DNA of 64,000 bases from Rubricoccus marinus (GTDB lineage Bacteria; Bacteroidota; Rhodothermia; Rhodothermales; Rubricoccaceae). The stretch lies in the NCBI RefSeq assembly GCF_002257665.1, contig NZ_MQWB01000001.1, positions 3,076,619 through 3,140,618 of the forward strand, read 5' to 3'. Below are positions 1-8,146 of this stretch, in pieces. Each line of letters starts with the position of its first letter. Positions within the stretch are counted from its first letter, which is position 1. The notes beneath the pieces are model-generated. The model ran no database searches. It had not been told where the DNA came from and saw only the letters and a list, made by a program, of their open reading frames with translations. Both the position numbers and the translations under genes were made by a program.

Positions 1-764
1 AGCTCGCTCGGGTCCAGGACCGCCACCATGATGAACACACCCACAACGTAGATGAACGTCGCCGTCAGCAGCGAGAGGATCATCCCCAGCGGGATGTTGC
101 GGTCGGGGTTCTGTACCTCCTCGGCCACGCTCGCCACTTTGGTCAGGCCAGCGTAGCTCACGAACACGAGCCCGATGGTGCCGACCAAACCGCTGGTGCC
201 GAACGGCGCGAACGGCGTGAGTTGTGTCGCCACTTCTTCTCCGCCCAGCCCCGCGACGGCGATGAGCCCCTGGATCACGAAAAAGCCCAGCACGCCCACG
301 AGGATCGCCACGAAGATGCGCTGGAGCCCCGTCGTCTCCTTCGCGCCAAAGATGTTCAGCGCCGCAAACGCGACCGTGAAGCCCACCGCCAGAGGCTTGA
401 CCGGGATATCGAGGAAGAACACGAGGTACGCGCCCATGCCGACCAGCGCAAAGGCGCTTTTGAGCACGAGGGCCAGCCACGTGCCCAGCCCGCCCACGGT
501 CCCCGCCAGAGGCCCGAGGCTGCGGTCCAGGAAGTAGTACGCCCCGCCGGCCTTTGGCATCGCCGTGCTGAGTTCGGCGACGGAGAACATGGCCGGCAGG
601 ATGAGCACGCCCGCGAGCAAGTACGCGAGGATGGCGGCCGGGCCGGCCTTGGCTGTCGCGAGGCCCGGCAGCAGGAAAAAGCCGGAGCTAAACATGGCCC
701 CGGTGCTGACGGCGTAGACGTCGAACAGCGTGAGGGTCTTCTTGAGGGATTTCTGCTTCGCCAC
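1..764 (-). CDS. APC superfamily amino-acid permease, N-terminal part (cut by left edge)
   Basis: An inner-membrane transporter expected to exchange or import amino acids. The reading frame stays open from a GTG at 762-764 to the left edge, so about 254 residues are visible and the C-terminal half is missing. The first membrane segment carries the APC-type unwound motif (STGAMFSSGFFLLPG), and the next region has ELSTAMPKAGGAYY, matching the PxxGGxYxY signature of the family. Further long hydrophobic segments follow at intervals expected for APC helices. I chose the GTG because it directly follows a pyrimidine-rich leader like those of other genes here; an internal ATG lies 24 codons later but would remove the first conserved helix. 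Substrate cannot be told. Downstream on this strand is unseen. Confidence 0.85.
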   Translation of the reverse strand, partial: MAKQKSLKKTLTLFDVYAVSTGAMFSSGFFLLPGLATAKAGPAAILAYLLAGVLILPAMFSVAELSTAMPKAGGAYYFLDRSLGPLAGTVGGLGTWLALVLKSAFALVGMGAYLVFFLDIPVKPLAVGFTVAFAALNIFGAKETTGLQRIFVAILVGVLGFFVIQGLIAVAGLGGEEVATQLTPFAPFGTSGLVGTIGLVFVSYAGLTKVASVAEEVQNPDRNIPLGMILSLLTATFIYVVGVFIMVAVLDPSE

Positions 765-814
765 AGAGTCGGGGTGAGGTGTGCGACGACGAACCCGTCG
801 GACCGCGGAGTGGG

Positions 815-831
815 GCCTCTGGCGCCAGAGG
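815..831. repeat. Palindromic pair of the CCTCTGGCG element
   Basis: Head-to-head pair (17 of 18 positions) between the permease start and the end of the zinc ribbon gene. It is placed to act as a terminator hairpin for the zinc ribbon gene. Confidence 0.8.
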
Positions 832-835
832 GCGC

Positions 836-1078
836 TCAGGAACCGTAGGCAGGCACCTCGTCGTGGTCGAGGAGAGCGTCTACCGGCGGGAGGTCATGAT
901 ACCAGTCCACGTGGGGGCTCCACCCGGAGCAGGCCAAGCACTGCGTCTGCTTCCACGTCGTGCGGCACTTCGGGCAGGTGCCGCCGGTCTCGAACGTGTT
1001 CCAGACGTGGCCGCACGAGCACGTCCACCGCGCGGAGGCGCTCGGCTCCCAGGCACACTTCGGGCAGGCGATCTTCAT
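836..1078 (-). CDS. Small zinc-ribbon protein
   Basis: An 80-residue protein with four closely spaced Cys pairs: CPKC at 4-7, CSCGH at 20-24, CPKC at 35-38 and CLAC at 48-51. Such repeated CxxC knuckles fold as zinc ribbons and are common in small nucleic-acid-binding or assembly proteins. The C-terminal 30 residues are acidic and have no known motif. No enzyme function can be assigned. It stands alone between the permease and the L31 gene, which is transcribed the other way. The start ATG is the first in frame. Confidence 0.75.
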   Translation of the reverse strand: MKIACPKCAWEPSASARWTCSCGHVWNTFETGGTCPKCRTTWKQTQCLACSGWSPHVDWYHDLPPVDALLDHDEVPAYGS

Positions 1079-1200
1079 GGCACGCGGTAGAGCGGGGGCC
1101 CGATCCTACAGCGCGTGGCCCGCAGGGTTCGCGCGCCCGGCGCTGTGCAAAGACCGGGGGAACACGCGCCGGGAGGATTGGCGCCGTGCGGGCGGCGCTC

Positions 1201-1208
1201 TACCTTTC
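1201..1208 (+). promoter_or_regulatory. Candidate -7 box (TACCTTTC) for the L31 gene
   Basis: Resembles the Bacteroidota sigma-A -7 element TAnnTTTG and lies 63 nt before the L31 start. The same octamer sits 30 nt before tRNA-Ser at 53845. No -33 box is obvious. Confidence 0.35.
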
Positions 1209-1237
1209 GCGTCCGCGCAACGCTGCGCCCGATTCCC

Positions 1238-1255
1238 GCCTCTGGCGCCAGAGGC
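1238..1255. repeat. Exact 18-bp palindrome in the L31 leader
   Basis: GCCTCTGGCGCCAGAGGC, 18 of 18, ending 16 nt before the L31 start codon. If transcribed from the box at 1201 it would fold in the 5' untranslated region, an unusual place for a terminator-like hairpin. Confidence 0.85.
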
Positions 1256-1271
1256 TCCGATCCCGAGACCT

Positions 1272-1559
1272 ATGCAGGCCGACATCCACCCCGACTACTC
1301 GTTCCTCACCGTCAAGCTCGCCGACGGCACCGAGTTCGTGACGCGCTCCACGATGGACCGCGAGCGGCTCAACTCTGAGGTCGACTCCTCGAACCACCCG
1401 TTCTATACGGGCAAGCGCACCATGGTCGACACCGCGGGCCGCGTCGAGAAGTTCCGCCAGCGTTACGGTGACGCGCAGGCCAAGCAGATCGCCGCCGACG
1501 AGGCCGCGAACGCTGCCGAAGAGGCCGAGAAGGCCGCAGCCGAAGGCGCCGAGGCGTAG
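1272..1559 (+). CDS. rpmE2: 50S ribosomal protein L31, zinc-free type B
   Basis: A 95-residue large-subunit ribosomal protein. It begins MQADIHPDYSFLTVKLADG and contains the family signature HPFYTGK followed by TAGRVEKFRQRYG. The Cys residues that bind zinc in the other L31 class are absent, which identifies the zinc-independent type. The C-terminus has an extra Ala/Glu-rich tail (AANAAEEAEKAAAEGAEA) of about 25 residues. The ATG at 1272 was chosen because the family begins exactly there; the longer frame upstream would translate the palindrome. Thymidine phosphorylase follows after 154 nt on the same strand. Confidence 0.92.
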   Translation: MQADIHPDYSFLTVKLADGTEFVTRSTMDRERLNSEVDSSNHPFYTGKRTMVDTAGRVEKFRQRYGDAQAKQIAADEAANAAEEAEKAAAEGAEA

Positions 1560-1713
1560 CCTCCCGCCGATCCGACTCTGCGAGGCCGCTTCCCGACGGA
1601 GGCGGCCTCGTTCCATTTGCGCCTCTGGCGCCGGCGCCCGACCCGTTCTGCGCCCCGGCACCTCGCCAGAGGCCCCGCGTTCCGACCTTCCGCTCTCCAC
1701 TCCCCGCGTTCCC

Positions 1714-3060
1714 GTGCCAGACCTCGACGTTGTCCGCCTCCTCACCGCCAAGCGCGACGGCGCGCGCCTCTCGCCAGAGGACGTGACCGCCCTCGTCGCC
1801 GCCTACACCTCTGGCGACGTGCCGGACTACCAGATGGCGGCGTTCCTGATGGCGGCGTTTATCCGCGGCTTGGACGAGTCGGAGTCGGCGGCGTACACCC
1901 GCGCGATGCTGCACTCGGGCGAGGTGCTGGACCTCAGCGACCTGCCCGGCACCAAGGTGGACAAGCACTCCACCGGCGGCGTGGGCGACAAGGTCTCGCT
2001 CTTGCTCGCGCCGCTCGTGGCCGCGTGCGGCGTCCCGGTCCCGATGATCTCGGGCCGAGGCCTGGGCCACACCGGCGGCACGCTGGACAAGCTGGAGTCC
2101 ATCCCCGGCTTCCGGACGGACCTCGACATCGACGCGTACCGCCGCCAGTTGGACGAGATCGGCGTGGTGATGATCGGGCAAACGGCCGAGATCGCGCCCG
2201 CGGACAAAAAGCTGTACGCGCTCCGCGACGTGACGGGGACCGTGGAGAGCATCCCGCTGATCGCGGCGTCCATCATGTCCAAAAAGCTCGCCGAGGGCAT
2301 CGACGCGCTGGTGCTGGACGTGAAGGCGGGCAAGGGCGCGTTCATGAAGTCCACGACCGAGGCGCGGCGCCTTGCCGAGGCGCTTGTCGGCATCGGCGAG
2401 GAGTTCGGCAAGCCGACCGTCGCGCTGCTGACGCGCATGGACGCCCCGCTCGGCCGTGCCGTCGGCAACGGGCCGGAAACCGCCGAGGCCATCCGCGCGC
2501 TCCACGGCGACGCCCCGCTCGGCGGCGAGATCGACGACATGCTGGAGGTCACGCTCGCCCTCGCGGGCGAGATGATAGCGCTCGGCAACGAGGCCTCTGG
2601 CGCCGACGAGGGCCGCCGGATCGCCGAGGCGGCCGTCCGCGACGGGTTCGCCTGGGGTGTGATGCGCGAGATGGTAGAGGCCCAGGGTGGCGACGTGGCC
2701 GTGATGGACGATCCCAGCCTTCTCCACGGCGAGCCCGTCGCGACCGTCGAGGCGCCACAGGCTGCCAGCGCCGGCTTCGTGACCGCCATCGACGCCTTCG
2801 AGGTCGGTCTGGCCGCCGTCGCGCTCGGCGCGGGCCGCGCCCGTAAAGAGGACGACGTGGACCCCAAGGCCGGCTACGTCCTCCTCAAGAAGCCCGGCGA
2901 GGCCGTCGAGCCCGGCGAGCCTCTGGCGCACATCTACGCCAGCCGTCCGGAGCAGGCCAACCCGGAGCGCCTGCTCGCCGCCTTCGCCTTTGGCGAGTCC
3001 GCCCCCGCGCCGGAGCCCATGATCCTCGACCGCCTCGACGCCAGCGGCTGGAGGGGATAG
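1714..3060 (+). CDS. deoA: Thymidine / pyrimidine-nucleoside phosphorylase
   Basis: Cytosolic enzyme that cleaves thymidine (or other pyrimidine nucleosides) with phosphate, giving the free base and deoxyribose-1-phosphate for salvage. The protein has 448 residues, close to the usual 430-445. The glycine-rich phosphate site KHSTGGVGDKVS lies near residue 86, followed by the family signature SGRGLGHTGGTLDKLES near residue 115. The C-terminal alpha/beta domain is complete. The start is GTG at 1714, where homology begins (LDVVRLLTAKRDGARL); upstream sequence in frame is rich in repeat elements and non-conserved. DeoA and the broader pyrimidine-nucleoside phosphorylase cannot be separated by eye. 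Several copies of the CCTCTGGCG element lie inside the gene. Confidence 0.9.
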   Translation: MPDLDVVRLLTAKRDGARLSPEDVTALVAAYTSGDVPDYQMAAFLMAAFIRGLDESESAAYTRAMLHSGEVLDLSDLPGTKVDKHSTGGVGDKVSLLLAPLVAACGVPVPMISGRGLGHTGGTLDKLESIPGFRTDLDIDAYRRQLDEIGVVMIGQTAEIAPADKKLYALRDVTGTVESIPLIAASIMSKKLAEGIDALVLDVKAGKGAFMKSTTEARRLAEALVGIGEEFGKPTVALLTRMDAPLGRAVGNGPETAEAIRALHGDAPLGGEIDDMLEVTLALAGEMIALGNEASGADEGRRIAEAAVRDGFAWGVMREMVEAQGGDVAVMDDPSLLHGEPVATVEAPQAASAGFVTAIDAFEVGLAAVALGAGRARKEDDVDPKAGYVLLKKPGEAVEPGEPLAHIYASRPEQANPERLLAAFAFGESAPAPEPMILDRLDASGWRG

Positions 3061-3068
3061 CAAAACAC

Positions 3069-3096
3069 GCGGGGCCTCTGGCGCCAGAAGCCCCGC
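3069..3096. repeat. Extended hairpin built on the repeat, after deoA
   Basis: GCGGGGC and GCCCCGC arms flank CTGGCGCCAG, giving a long imperfect hairpin 9 nt after the deoA stop. Likely transcription end of deoA; no U-tract on this strand. Confidence 0.6.
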
Positions 3097-3273
3097 ATGG
3101 CGCCTCGGCCCGGCCCCGCTCTGAGCCCGCTCACACGTGGCCTCGGCCCGCAGGCTACCCGCGCTGCGCTCCGCTTCACGGTCCGCCGCGCCGCGCGGCG
3201 TACTTTCCTGAACCTTGGGGCGCAGCGGCTCGTACGCCTCACGCTCACCCCACTCCCCTACACCGACCTCACC

Positions 3274-4035
3274 ATGTGGAAGCGGTTTAAGCGCGTTGTC
3301 GCCTCTCTCTTCGGCGGAGCCATCTCCGCGATGGAAGATCCCCGTCTGATCCTCGAGCAGAACATGCGCGAGTTGAACGATCAGGTCCCGAAGATGAACG
3401 AGAACATCGCGACGGTGAAAGCCAACGTGATGCTCCTCCAGAAGGAGAACAAGAAGTACGCGAACGAGCAGGCCGCGATGACGGCCAAGATCAAAGCCGC
3501 CATCCAGGCCGGCCGCGACGACATCGCGCAGCGCTACGCGCTCCGCCTCCAGCAGGTCAAGGAAGCGCAGCTCCGCACCGGGGAGCAGCTGCAGTTCGCC
3601 GAGAGCGCCTACGAAAAGGCCCTCCAGGTCAAGAAGGCGTTCATGCGCGAGCGTGAGCGCAAGGTGCAGGAGGCGCAAGAGGCCCTCCGCGCCCACGAGC
3701 GCGCCAAGTGGCAGGCGAAGATCGCCGACACGCTGGAGCAGTTCGAGGTCGCCGGCGTCGACGCCACGCACTCGGAGATGATCAACCGCGTCAACGAGCA
3801 GACGGCGAAGTCCGAGGCGCGCATGGAGATGGCGCTGGACTCCATCGACACCGAGGCCATGCAGATCGAGGAGGACGCGCAGGACATCCAGGCGCAGGAG
3901 CTCGTCAAGCAGTTCAAGCTGGAGATGGGCATGGAGGCCCCCGCGCCAGCGGCCCGCCAGCCGCAGATTCAGATCCCCGACGAGGAGATCAGCAGCGCCT
4001 CTGGCGCCGCGCGAGACCGCGCCCGCACCGAATAG
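3274..4035 (+). CDS. pspA: PspA/IM30 family membrane-stress protein
   Basis: A 253-residue protein of the phage-shock / vesicle-inducing family, peripheral on the inner face of the membrane, where it polymerises and stabilises damaged bilayers. The N-terminus (MWKRFKRVVASLFGGAISAMEDP) is the amphipathic helix typical of the family, followed by RLILEQNMRELNDQVPKMNENIATV and a long uninterrupted coiled coil to about residue 230. The C-terminal 25 residues are a Pro/Ala linker. Start chosen at the ATG where the family begins; the in-frame sequence before it is not conserved. It heads a same-strand row with two further coiled-coil genes, which are likely partners. Confidence 0.85.
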   Translation: MWKRFKRVVASLFGGAISAMEDPRLILEQNMRELNDQVPKMNENIATVKANVMLLQKENKKYANEQAAMTAKIKAAIQAGRDDIAQRYALRLQQVKEAQLRTGEQLQFAESAYEKALQVKKAFMRERERKVQEAQEALRAHERAKWQAKIADTLEQFEVAGVDATHSEMINRVNEQTAKSEARMEMALDSIDTEAMQIEEDAQDIQAQELVKQFKLEMGMEAPAPAARQPQIQIPDEEISSASGAARDRARTE

Positions 4036-4113
4036 GAACGAGGCGCGAGGCCGGGGTAGGAGCGCAACGCCTTTACTCCTGCCTCTCCCCTCCCTCCCCC
4101 TTCCTTTTCCCCC

Positions 4114-4623
4114 ATGGACAAAGACGAGTTCGAACGGATCAAGGCCGCTGAGAAAGAGCACCTCCGCACGCTCCGCGGCCTCAAGCAGCAGCACCGCGAC
4201 GCCACCCGCAAGGCGTCGACGATGAACGCCCTCCGGGGCATGCTCACACCCAACCAGGACGCGACGCACGACGAGTTCACCGACAAGGTGAACCAAAGCG
4301 CGGCGATGGCCGAGGCGCGGCTCGAACTCGCGCAAGAGGAGGCCGCCCGCATCGCGCAGCAGGAGGCCGACGCCGAAGTCACGCGCCAGAGCGAGGCCGA
4401 GGCTCTTATCCGCCAGATGAAGGCCGAACTCGGCGGCGACGACGCCTCGGGCGCCCCGCCCGCCGCCCGCTCCGCGCCAGAGGCGCAGTCCACGCGGGCC
4501 TCTGGCGAGACGCCGAGCAGCGCTAAAACCATCGGCCGCACGCCGCCCCCTGAGCCCGACGCGCCAGAGGCGAACGAGCCCACGCGCGGCGCCAAATCCA
4601 TCGGCCGACGGCGAGGCCAGTAG
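4114..4623 (+). CDS. Coiled-coil protein next to PspA, unknown function
   Basis: A 169-residue protein I do not recognise. Residues 1-110 are highly charged and helical (KAAEKEHLRTLRGLKQQHRD, then Ala/Glu/Gln-rich heptads). The segment HDEFTDKVNQSAAMAEARLELA resembles HSEMINRVNEQTAKSEARMEMA of the PspA protein just upstream, so it may be a shortened, diverged PspA paralogue that lost the membrane-binding N-terminus. The C-terminal 60 residues are disordered and Pro-rich, with two similar SxAKTIGR / GAKSIGRRR motifs. It lies 78 nt after pspA and 59 nt before the next gene; an accessory role in the same stress response is inference. Confidence 0.75.
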   Translation: MDKDEFERIKAAEKEHLRTLRGLKQQHRDATRKASTMNALRGMLTPNQDATHDEFTDKVNQSAAMAEARLELAQEEAARIAQQEADAEVTRQSEAEALIRQMKAELGGDDASGAPPAARSAPEAQSTRASGETPSSAKTIGRTPPPEPDAPEANEPTRGAKSIGRRRGQ

Positions 4624-4682
4624 CGAGTGGGAACGGGTGAGTGGTCCGCCACTGTTCCATCCCCGCTGGCCCTATCCCCCCT

Positions 4683-5606
4683 ATGACCGACGAACCGATC
4701 AACTTTTACAAGGAGGCGTTCATGAGCCCGCTCAACCTCGGGTTCCTGATCTTCGCGCTGGTGACGGCGCTGCTCATCGCCGGGCCGATGGCGAACATCC
4801 TCCTCTTGTTCGCCGCGGCGGCCGAACTGCTCTACCTGGGCACGATCCCACGCAGCGATCGCTACAAGCGGCTCGTCCGCTCGCGCAAGATTGCCGAGCG
4901 GAAGCGCGAGGTCAAAAAAGACCGCGACGTGTTCCGCTCGCTCTCCAAGGACGACCAGAAGCGCTACGTCCGCTTCCGGAATATGGAGAAGGCTATCAAG
5001 GACAACTTCGGCAAGCTGCCGTACTCGTCTCAGGGCATCCTGGACGCGCACCTCAAAAAGCTGGACGGCCTGCTGGATGCGTACCTCAACCTGCTCCAGC
5101 TCAAAGAGCGCTACGTGCGCTTTACCGAGCGGACGGGCGAGCGCGACATCGTCCTCGCCATCGACGGGCTGCAGCAGGAGATGAAGACCGATCCACCGCG
5201 GGTCCGGGCCATCAAGCAACGCCGCATGGGCATCTTGGAGAAGCGCCTGGAGCGGTTCAAAAAGGCCGGCGAGAACCTCGCCATCATCGGCGCGCAGCTC
5301 GAGACCATCGAGGACGTAACGCGCTACGTCTACGAGCAGTCGCTGACGATGCAGAACCCCGAGGAGGTCTCGTTCCAGCTCGACACGCTCGTGTCCGAGG
5401 TGGAGGAAACGCAGGCAAGCGTCGAAGCGCTCGAAGACGCCTTCGGCGACCCCATGGCCGGCCTGACTTCGCTCGACATGGAGGAGCTCGATCTCTCGTT
5501 CTCCTCTGGTGACGTCGAGGACCGCATCGACTCTGGCCTGCTCGACGACATCGCGCCAGAGGCCTCTGGCGCCGCCGAGCGCCGCCGCACGCGCCGGAGC
5601 AACTAG
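4683..5606 (+). CDS. Membrane-anchored coiled-coil protein of the PspA cluster
   Basis: A 307-residue protein with two adjacent hydrophobic segments near residues 17-35 and 37-55 forming a membrane hairpin. A basic helical region (RKIAERKREVKKDRDVFRSLSKDDQKRYVRFRNMEKA) and a long coiled coil follow, then an acidic C-terminus with Asp/Leu repeats. No known domain is recognised. Its position as third gene after pspA suggests it is the membrane anchor or sensor of the set. The ATG at 4683 starts right after a run of cytosines; the longer frame upstream would begin inside non-conserved leader sequence. Confidence 0.75.
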   Translation: MTDEPINFYKEAFMSPLNLGFLIFALVTALLIAGPMANILLLFAAAAELLYLGTIPRSDRYKRLVRSRKIAERKREVKKDRDVFRSLSKDDQKRYVRFRNMEKAIKDNFGKLPYSSQGILDAHLKKLDGLLDAYLNLLQLKERYVRFTERTGERDIVLAIDGLQQEMKTDPPRVRAIKQRRMGILEKRLERFKKAGENLAIIGAQLETIEDVTRYVYEQSLTMQNPEEVSFQLDTLVSEVEETQASVEALEDAFGDPMAGLTSLDMEELDLSFSSGDVEDRIDSGLLDDIAPEASGAAERRRTRRSN

Positions 5607-5692
5607 GCCGCGCGAGGTAGGGAGTACCGGGCACGCGGCGTAGCCGCCGGACTCCAACGCCGCCCCCGTACCGAGTACCCCGTACCCCCACT

Positions 5693-6475
5693 ATGGACTT
5701 CCAGACTCTCCTCTACGACGTTGACGCCTCTGGCGTCGCGGTGATTACGCTCAACCGGCCGGACTCGCTGAACGCGCTCAACCGCAGGCTCGTGGGCGAG
5801 CTCGGCCAGGCCATGCGCGCGGCGAAAAACGACGACGCGGTCAAAGGCGTGATCGTGACCGGAGCCGGGGAGAAGGCTTTTGCCGCTGGCGCCGACATCT
5901 CGGAGTTCGCGGGCATGGAGCCGCTAGAGGCGCACCGCTTCGCGCTCCGCGGCCAGGCCATCTTCAACAGCATCGAGAGCATGCCGAAGCCGGTCATCGC
6001 GGCCATCAACGGGTTCGCGCTCGGCGGCGGGTGCGAGCTCGCGATGGCGTGCCACCTCCGCGTCGCGGTGGACACGGCGCAGTTCGGGCAGCCCGAAGTG
6101 CAGCTCGGCCTGATCGCGGGCTTTGGCGGCACGCAGCGGCTCCCGCGCCTCGTCGGCTACGGCAACGCGGCAGAGATGCTGCTCACCGGCGACCGCATCG
6201 ACGCGGCGCGCGCCGAGCGCATCGGTCTCGTCAACAAAGTCGTCGATGCAGGCGGTCTCATGGACGCCGCCAGAGGCTTCGTGGAGAGCATCGCAAGCAA
6301 GGCCCCGGTCGCCGTCGCGATGACGCTCCAGGCGCTCCGCGCTGCCGACCTGCCTCTGGCGCAAGGCCTCCAGCACGAGGCCGCGCTGTTCGGACAATGC
6401 GTGGCGACGGAGGACTTCGCCGAGGGCGTCGGCGCGTTCCTCAACCGCCAGAAGCCGGAATTCCAAGGGCGCTAG
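5693..6475 (+). CDS. Enoyl-CoA hydratase (crotonase family)
   Basis: A 260-residue cytosolic enzyme that hydrates trans-2-enoyl-CoA in fatty-acid beta-oxidation. The oxyanion-hole segments AGADISEF (residues 65-72) and NGFALGGGCELAMAC (106-120) are present, and both catalytic glutamates of true hydratases can be placed, E115 in GGCELA and E135 in FGQPEVQLG, so it is not an isomerase-only member. FGGTQRLPRLVG follows as expected. Length is normal. The gene lies alone, 86 nt after the PspA cluster; its TAG stop is immediately followed by a heptamer tandem repeat. Confidence 0.92.
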   Translation: MDFQTLLYDVDASGVAVITLNRPDSLNALNRRLVGELGQAMRAAKNDDAVKGVIVTGAGEKAFAAGADISEFAGMEPLEAHRFALRGQAIFNSIESMPKPVIAAINGFALGGGCELAMACHLRVAVDTAQFGQPEVQLGLIAGFGGTQRLPRLVGYGNAAEMLLTGDRIDAARAERIGLVNKVVDAGGLMDAARGFVESIASKAPVAVAMTLQALRAADLPLAQGLQHEAALFGQCVATEDFAEGVGAFLNRQKPEFQGR

Positions 6476-6558
6476 TAGCCAGTAGCCAGTAGCCAGTAGC
6501 CAGTAGCCAGTAGCCAGTAGCCAGTAGCCAGTAGCCAGTAGCCAGTAGCCAGTAGCCA
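6476..6558. repeat. Tandem array of TAGCCAG, about 12 copies
   Basis: A perfect 7-bp repeat over 83 bp that begins at the base after the enoyl-CoA hydratase stop. Each unit carries TAG, so all three forward frames meet a stop. The same unit recurs at the end of otsA (25691-25742). Confidence 0.95.
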
Positions 6559-6566
6559 AAGTTGCG

Positions 6567-6584
6567 GCCTCTGGCGCCAGAGGC
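6567..6584. repeat. Exact 18-bp palindrome
   Basis: 18 of 18 copy just after the heptamer array and 51 nt before the CNNM/CBS gene. Confidence 0.85.
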
Positions 6585-6635
6585 GCCGCGTTCCCATCTT
6601 CTCTGCCGCTGGCCCTCCCCACTGGCCCCCTCCTC

Positions 6636-7901
6636 ATGGCCATCGTTGCCATCCTCGTCCTGATCGGCCTGAGCGCGTTTTTTTCGGGCTCGGAGATCGC
6701 CTTCGTGACCGCGAACCGGCTCAAGACCGAGGTGCGGGCGCGCCGCGCGGGCTGGGTCGGCCGCGTGGTGCAGGAGTTCATGGCGAACCCCGCCACGTTC
6801 CTCACGACGACGCTCGTCGGCAACAACATCGCGCTCGTCGTCTACTCCACGCTGATGAGCCTCACGCTGGAGGCGCCTCTGGCGCGGCTCGTGGGCGAGT
6901 CACCGGGCCTGATCCTCGCGCTGCAGACCATCATCGCGGCCGTGCTCGTGCTCGTGCTGGGAGAGGTGATCCCAAAGTCGTTGCTCCGCAACCCGACGGA
7001 CCGCGTCGTGTTCGCGCTCGCGGCGCCTCTCAAGCTGACGTACTGGGTGTTCTGGCCCCTGATCAAGCTGGCGGGCTGGACAAGCGGGCTCGTGGTCCGC
7101 GCACTGGGTGCCGAGGGCGACACGGTCCAGCAGTTCCTGCGGCGCGATTTCGAGATCGTGCTGCGCGAGAGCCGCGAGACGGGCCAGATCGAACTGGACG
7201 AAGAGGAGAGCGAGATCCTCTCCAACGTGTTCGAGCTCCGCAGCCTCCGCGTGAAGGACTCGATGGTGCCGCGGACGGAGATCTACGCCGTGGACGAGAC
7301 CTCGTCGCTGCGCGAGGTGCGCGACCTCTTCGTCGAGACCGGCTTTAGCCGCCTCCCTGTCTACCGCGAAAACGTGGACCGCATCGTGGGCGTCGTCCTC
7401 GCGCACGACCTGTTCCACGCGCCGGACGACTTGAAAGCGATTACGCGGTCCGTCCGCGTCGTCCCGGAGTCGAAGTCGGCCAAGGACCTCCTGTTCACAT
7501 TCCTGCGCGGCGAGGACGACGACGTGCCGCGCAGCGGGAGTTCCACGCTCGCCGTCGTCGTGGACGAGTACGGCGGCACGGCGGGCATCGTAACACTTGA
7601 AGACCTTCTGGAAGAGCTGTTCGGCGACATCCGCGACGAGCACGACGCCGCCGCGGCGCCGATCCGCTTGCTGGAGGACGGGAGCTGGCACGTCCACGGC
7701 CGCGTTGAGCTGGACGACCTCGAAAGCGAGACGGGCCTGGCGATCCCGGCCGGCGACTACGAAACCGTCGCAGGCTACCTCCTCGCGATGCTCGGCACGG
7801 TCCCCGACGAGCGCGCAACGGTGGAGCTCGACGAGCACCGCTTCACGATCCTGAAGGCGAGCCCGAGCCGCATCGAGACGGTCCGCATCCGGAAGCTGTA
7901 G
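6636..7901 (+). CDS. CNNM-CBS-CorC_HlyC membrane protein (hemolysin C / MpfA type)
   Basis: A 421-residue integral membrane protein of the family once called hemolysins, members of which act in magnesium or cobalt efflux. The N-terminal CNNM domain covers about residues 1-180, with the start signature FFSGSEIAFVTANR and GEVIPKSLLRN. A CBS pair follows (about 205-330, beginning VKDSMVPRTEIYAVDE and ending DEYGGTAGIVTLEDLLEELFGDI), then the C-terminal CorC_HlyC domain (about 340-420). All three parts are intact. No operon partners; the gene is bracketed by repeat arrays on both sides. Confidence 0.9.
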   Translation: MAIVAILVLIGLSAFFSGSEIAFVTANRLKTEVRARRAGWVGRVVQEFMANPATFLTTTLVGNNIALVVYSTLMSLTLEAPLARLVGESPGLILALQTIIAAVLVLVLGEVIPKSLLRNPTDRVVFALAAPLKLTYWVFWPLIKLAGWTSGLVVRALGAEGDTVQQFLRRDFEIVLRESRETGQIELDEEESEILSNVFELRSLRVKDSMVPRTEIYAVDETSSLREVRDLFVETGFSRLPVYRENVDRIVGVVLAHDLFHAPDDLKAITRSVRVVPESKSAKDLLFTFLRGEDDDVPRSGSSTLAVVVDEYGGTAGIVTLEDLLEELFGDIRDEHDAAAAPIRLLEDGSWHVHGRVELDDLESETGLAIPAGDYETVAGYLLAMLGTVPDERATVELDEHRFTILKASPSRIETVRIRKL

Positions 7902-7910
7902 GCCTCTGGC

Positions 7911-7997
7911 GGGTTCTGGGTTCTGGGTTCTGGGTTCTGGGTTCTGGGTTCTGGGTTCTGGGTTCTGGGTTCTGGGTTCTGGGTTCTGGGTTCTGGG
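7911..7997. repeat. Tandem array of GGGTTCT, about 12 copies
   Basis: A near-perfect 7-bp repeat over 87 bp, starting 10 nt after the CNNM/CBS stop codon, separated from it only by one CCTCTGGCG element. Same unit length but different unit from the array at 6476. Confidence 0.95.
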
Positions 7998-8014
7998 AAT
8001 GAAGTCCATCGCCA

Positions 8015-8030
8015 CCTCTGGCGCCAGAGG
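8015..8030. repeat. Palindromic pair, 16 bp
   Basis: CCTCTGGCGCCAGAGG follows the GGGTTCT array. The remaining 115 bp to the next start hold two more single copies and nothing else I can name. Confidence 0.8.
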
Positions 8031-8146
8031 CGTTGGGGGCTTTTGCCCTCCCCTTCTGAGTCCGCATCGGATTCCGCCAGAGGCCTCTGGAGCCTGCCAC
8101 AAACGCGGCGGCCCGCCGTAGCCTCTGGCGTCACCCCGCAAGGTCC

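Noticed and set aside
1369-4335. Long minus-strand open frame (988 codons) across deoA and pspA
   Set aside because: It is antisense to clear genes, crosses three of them and consists of Leu/Val/Arg-rich low-complexity sequence typical of complementary frames in GC-rich DNA.
6476-6558. Possible CRISPR array at the TAGCCAG repeats
   Set aside because: 7-bp units without spacers; no cas genes nearby.
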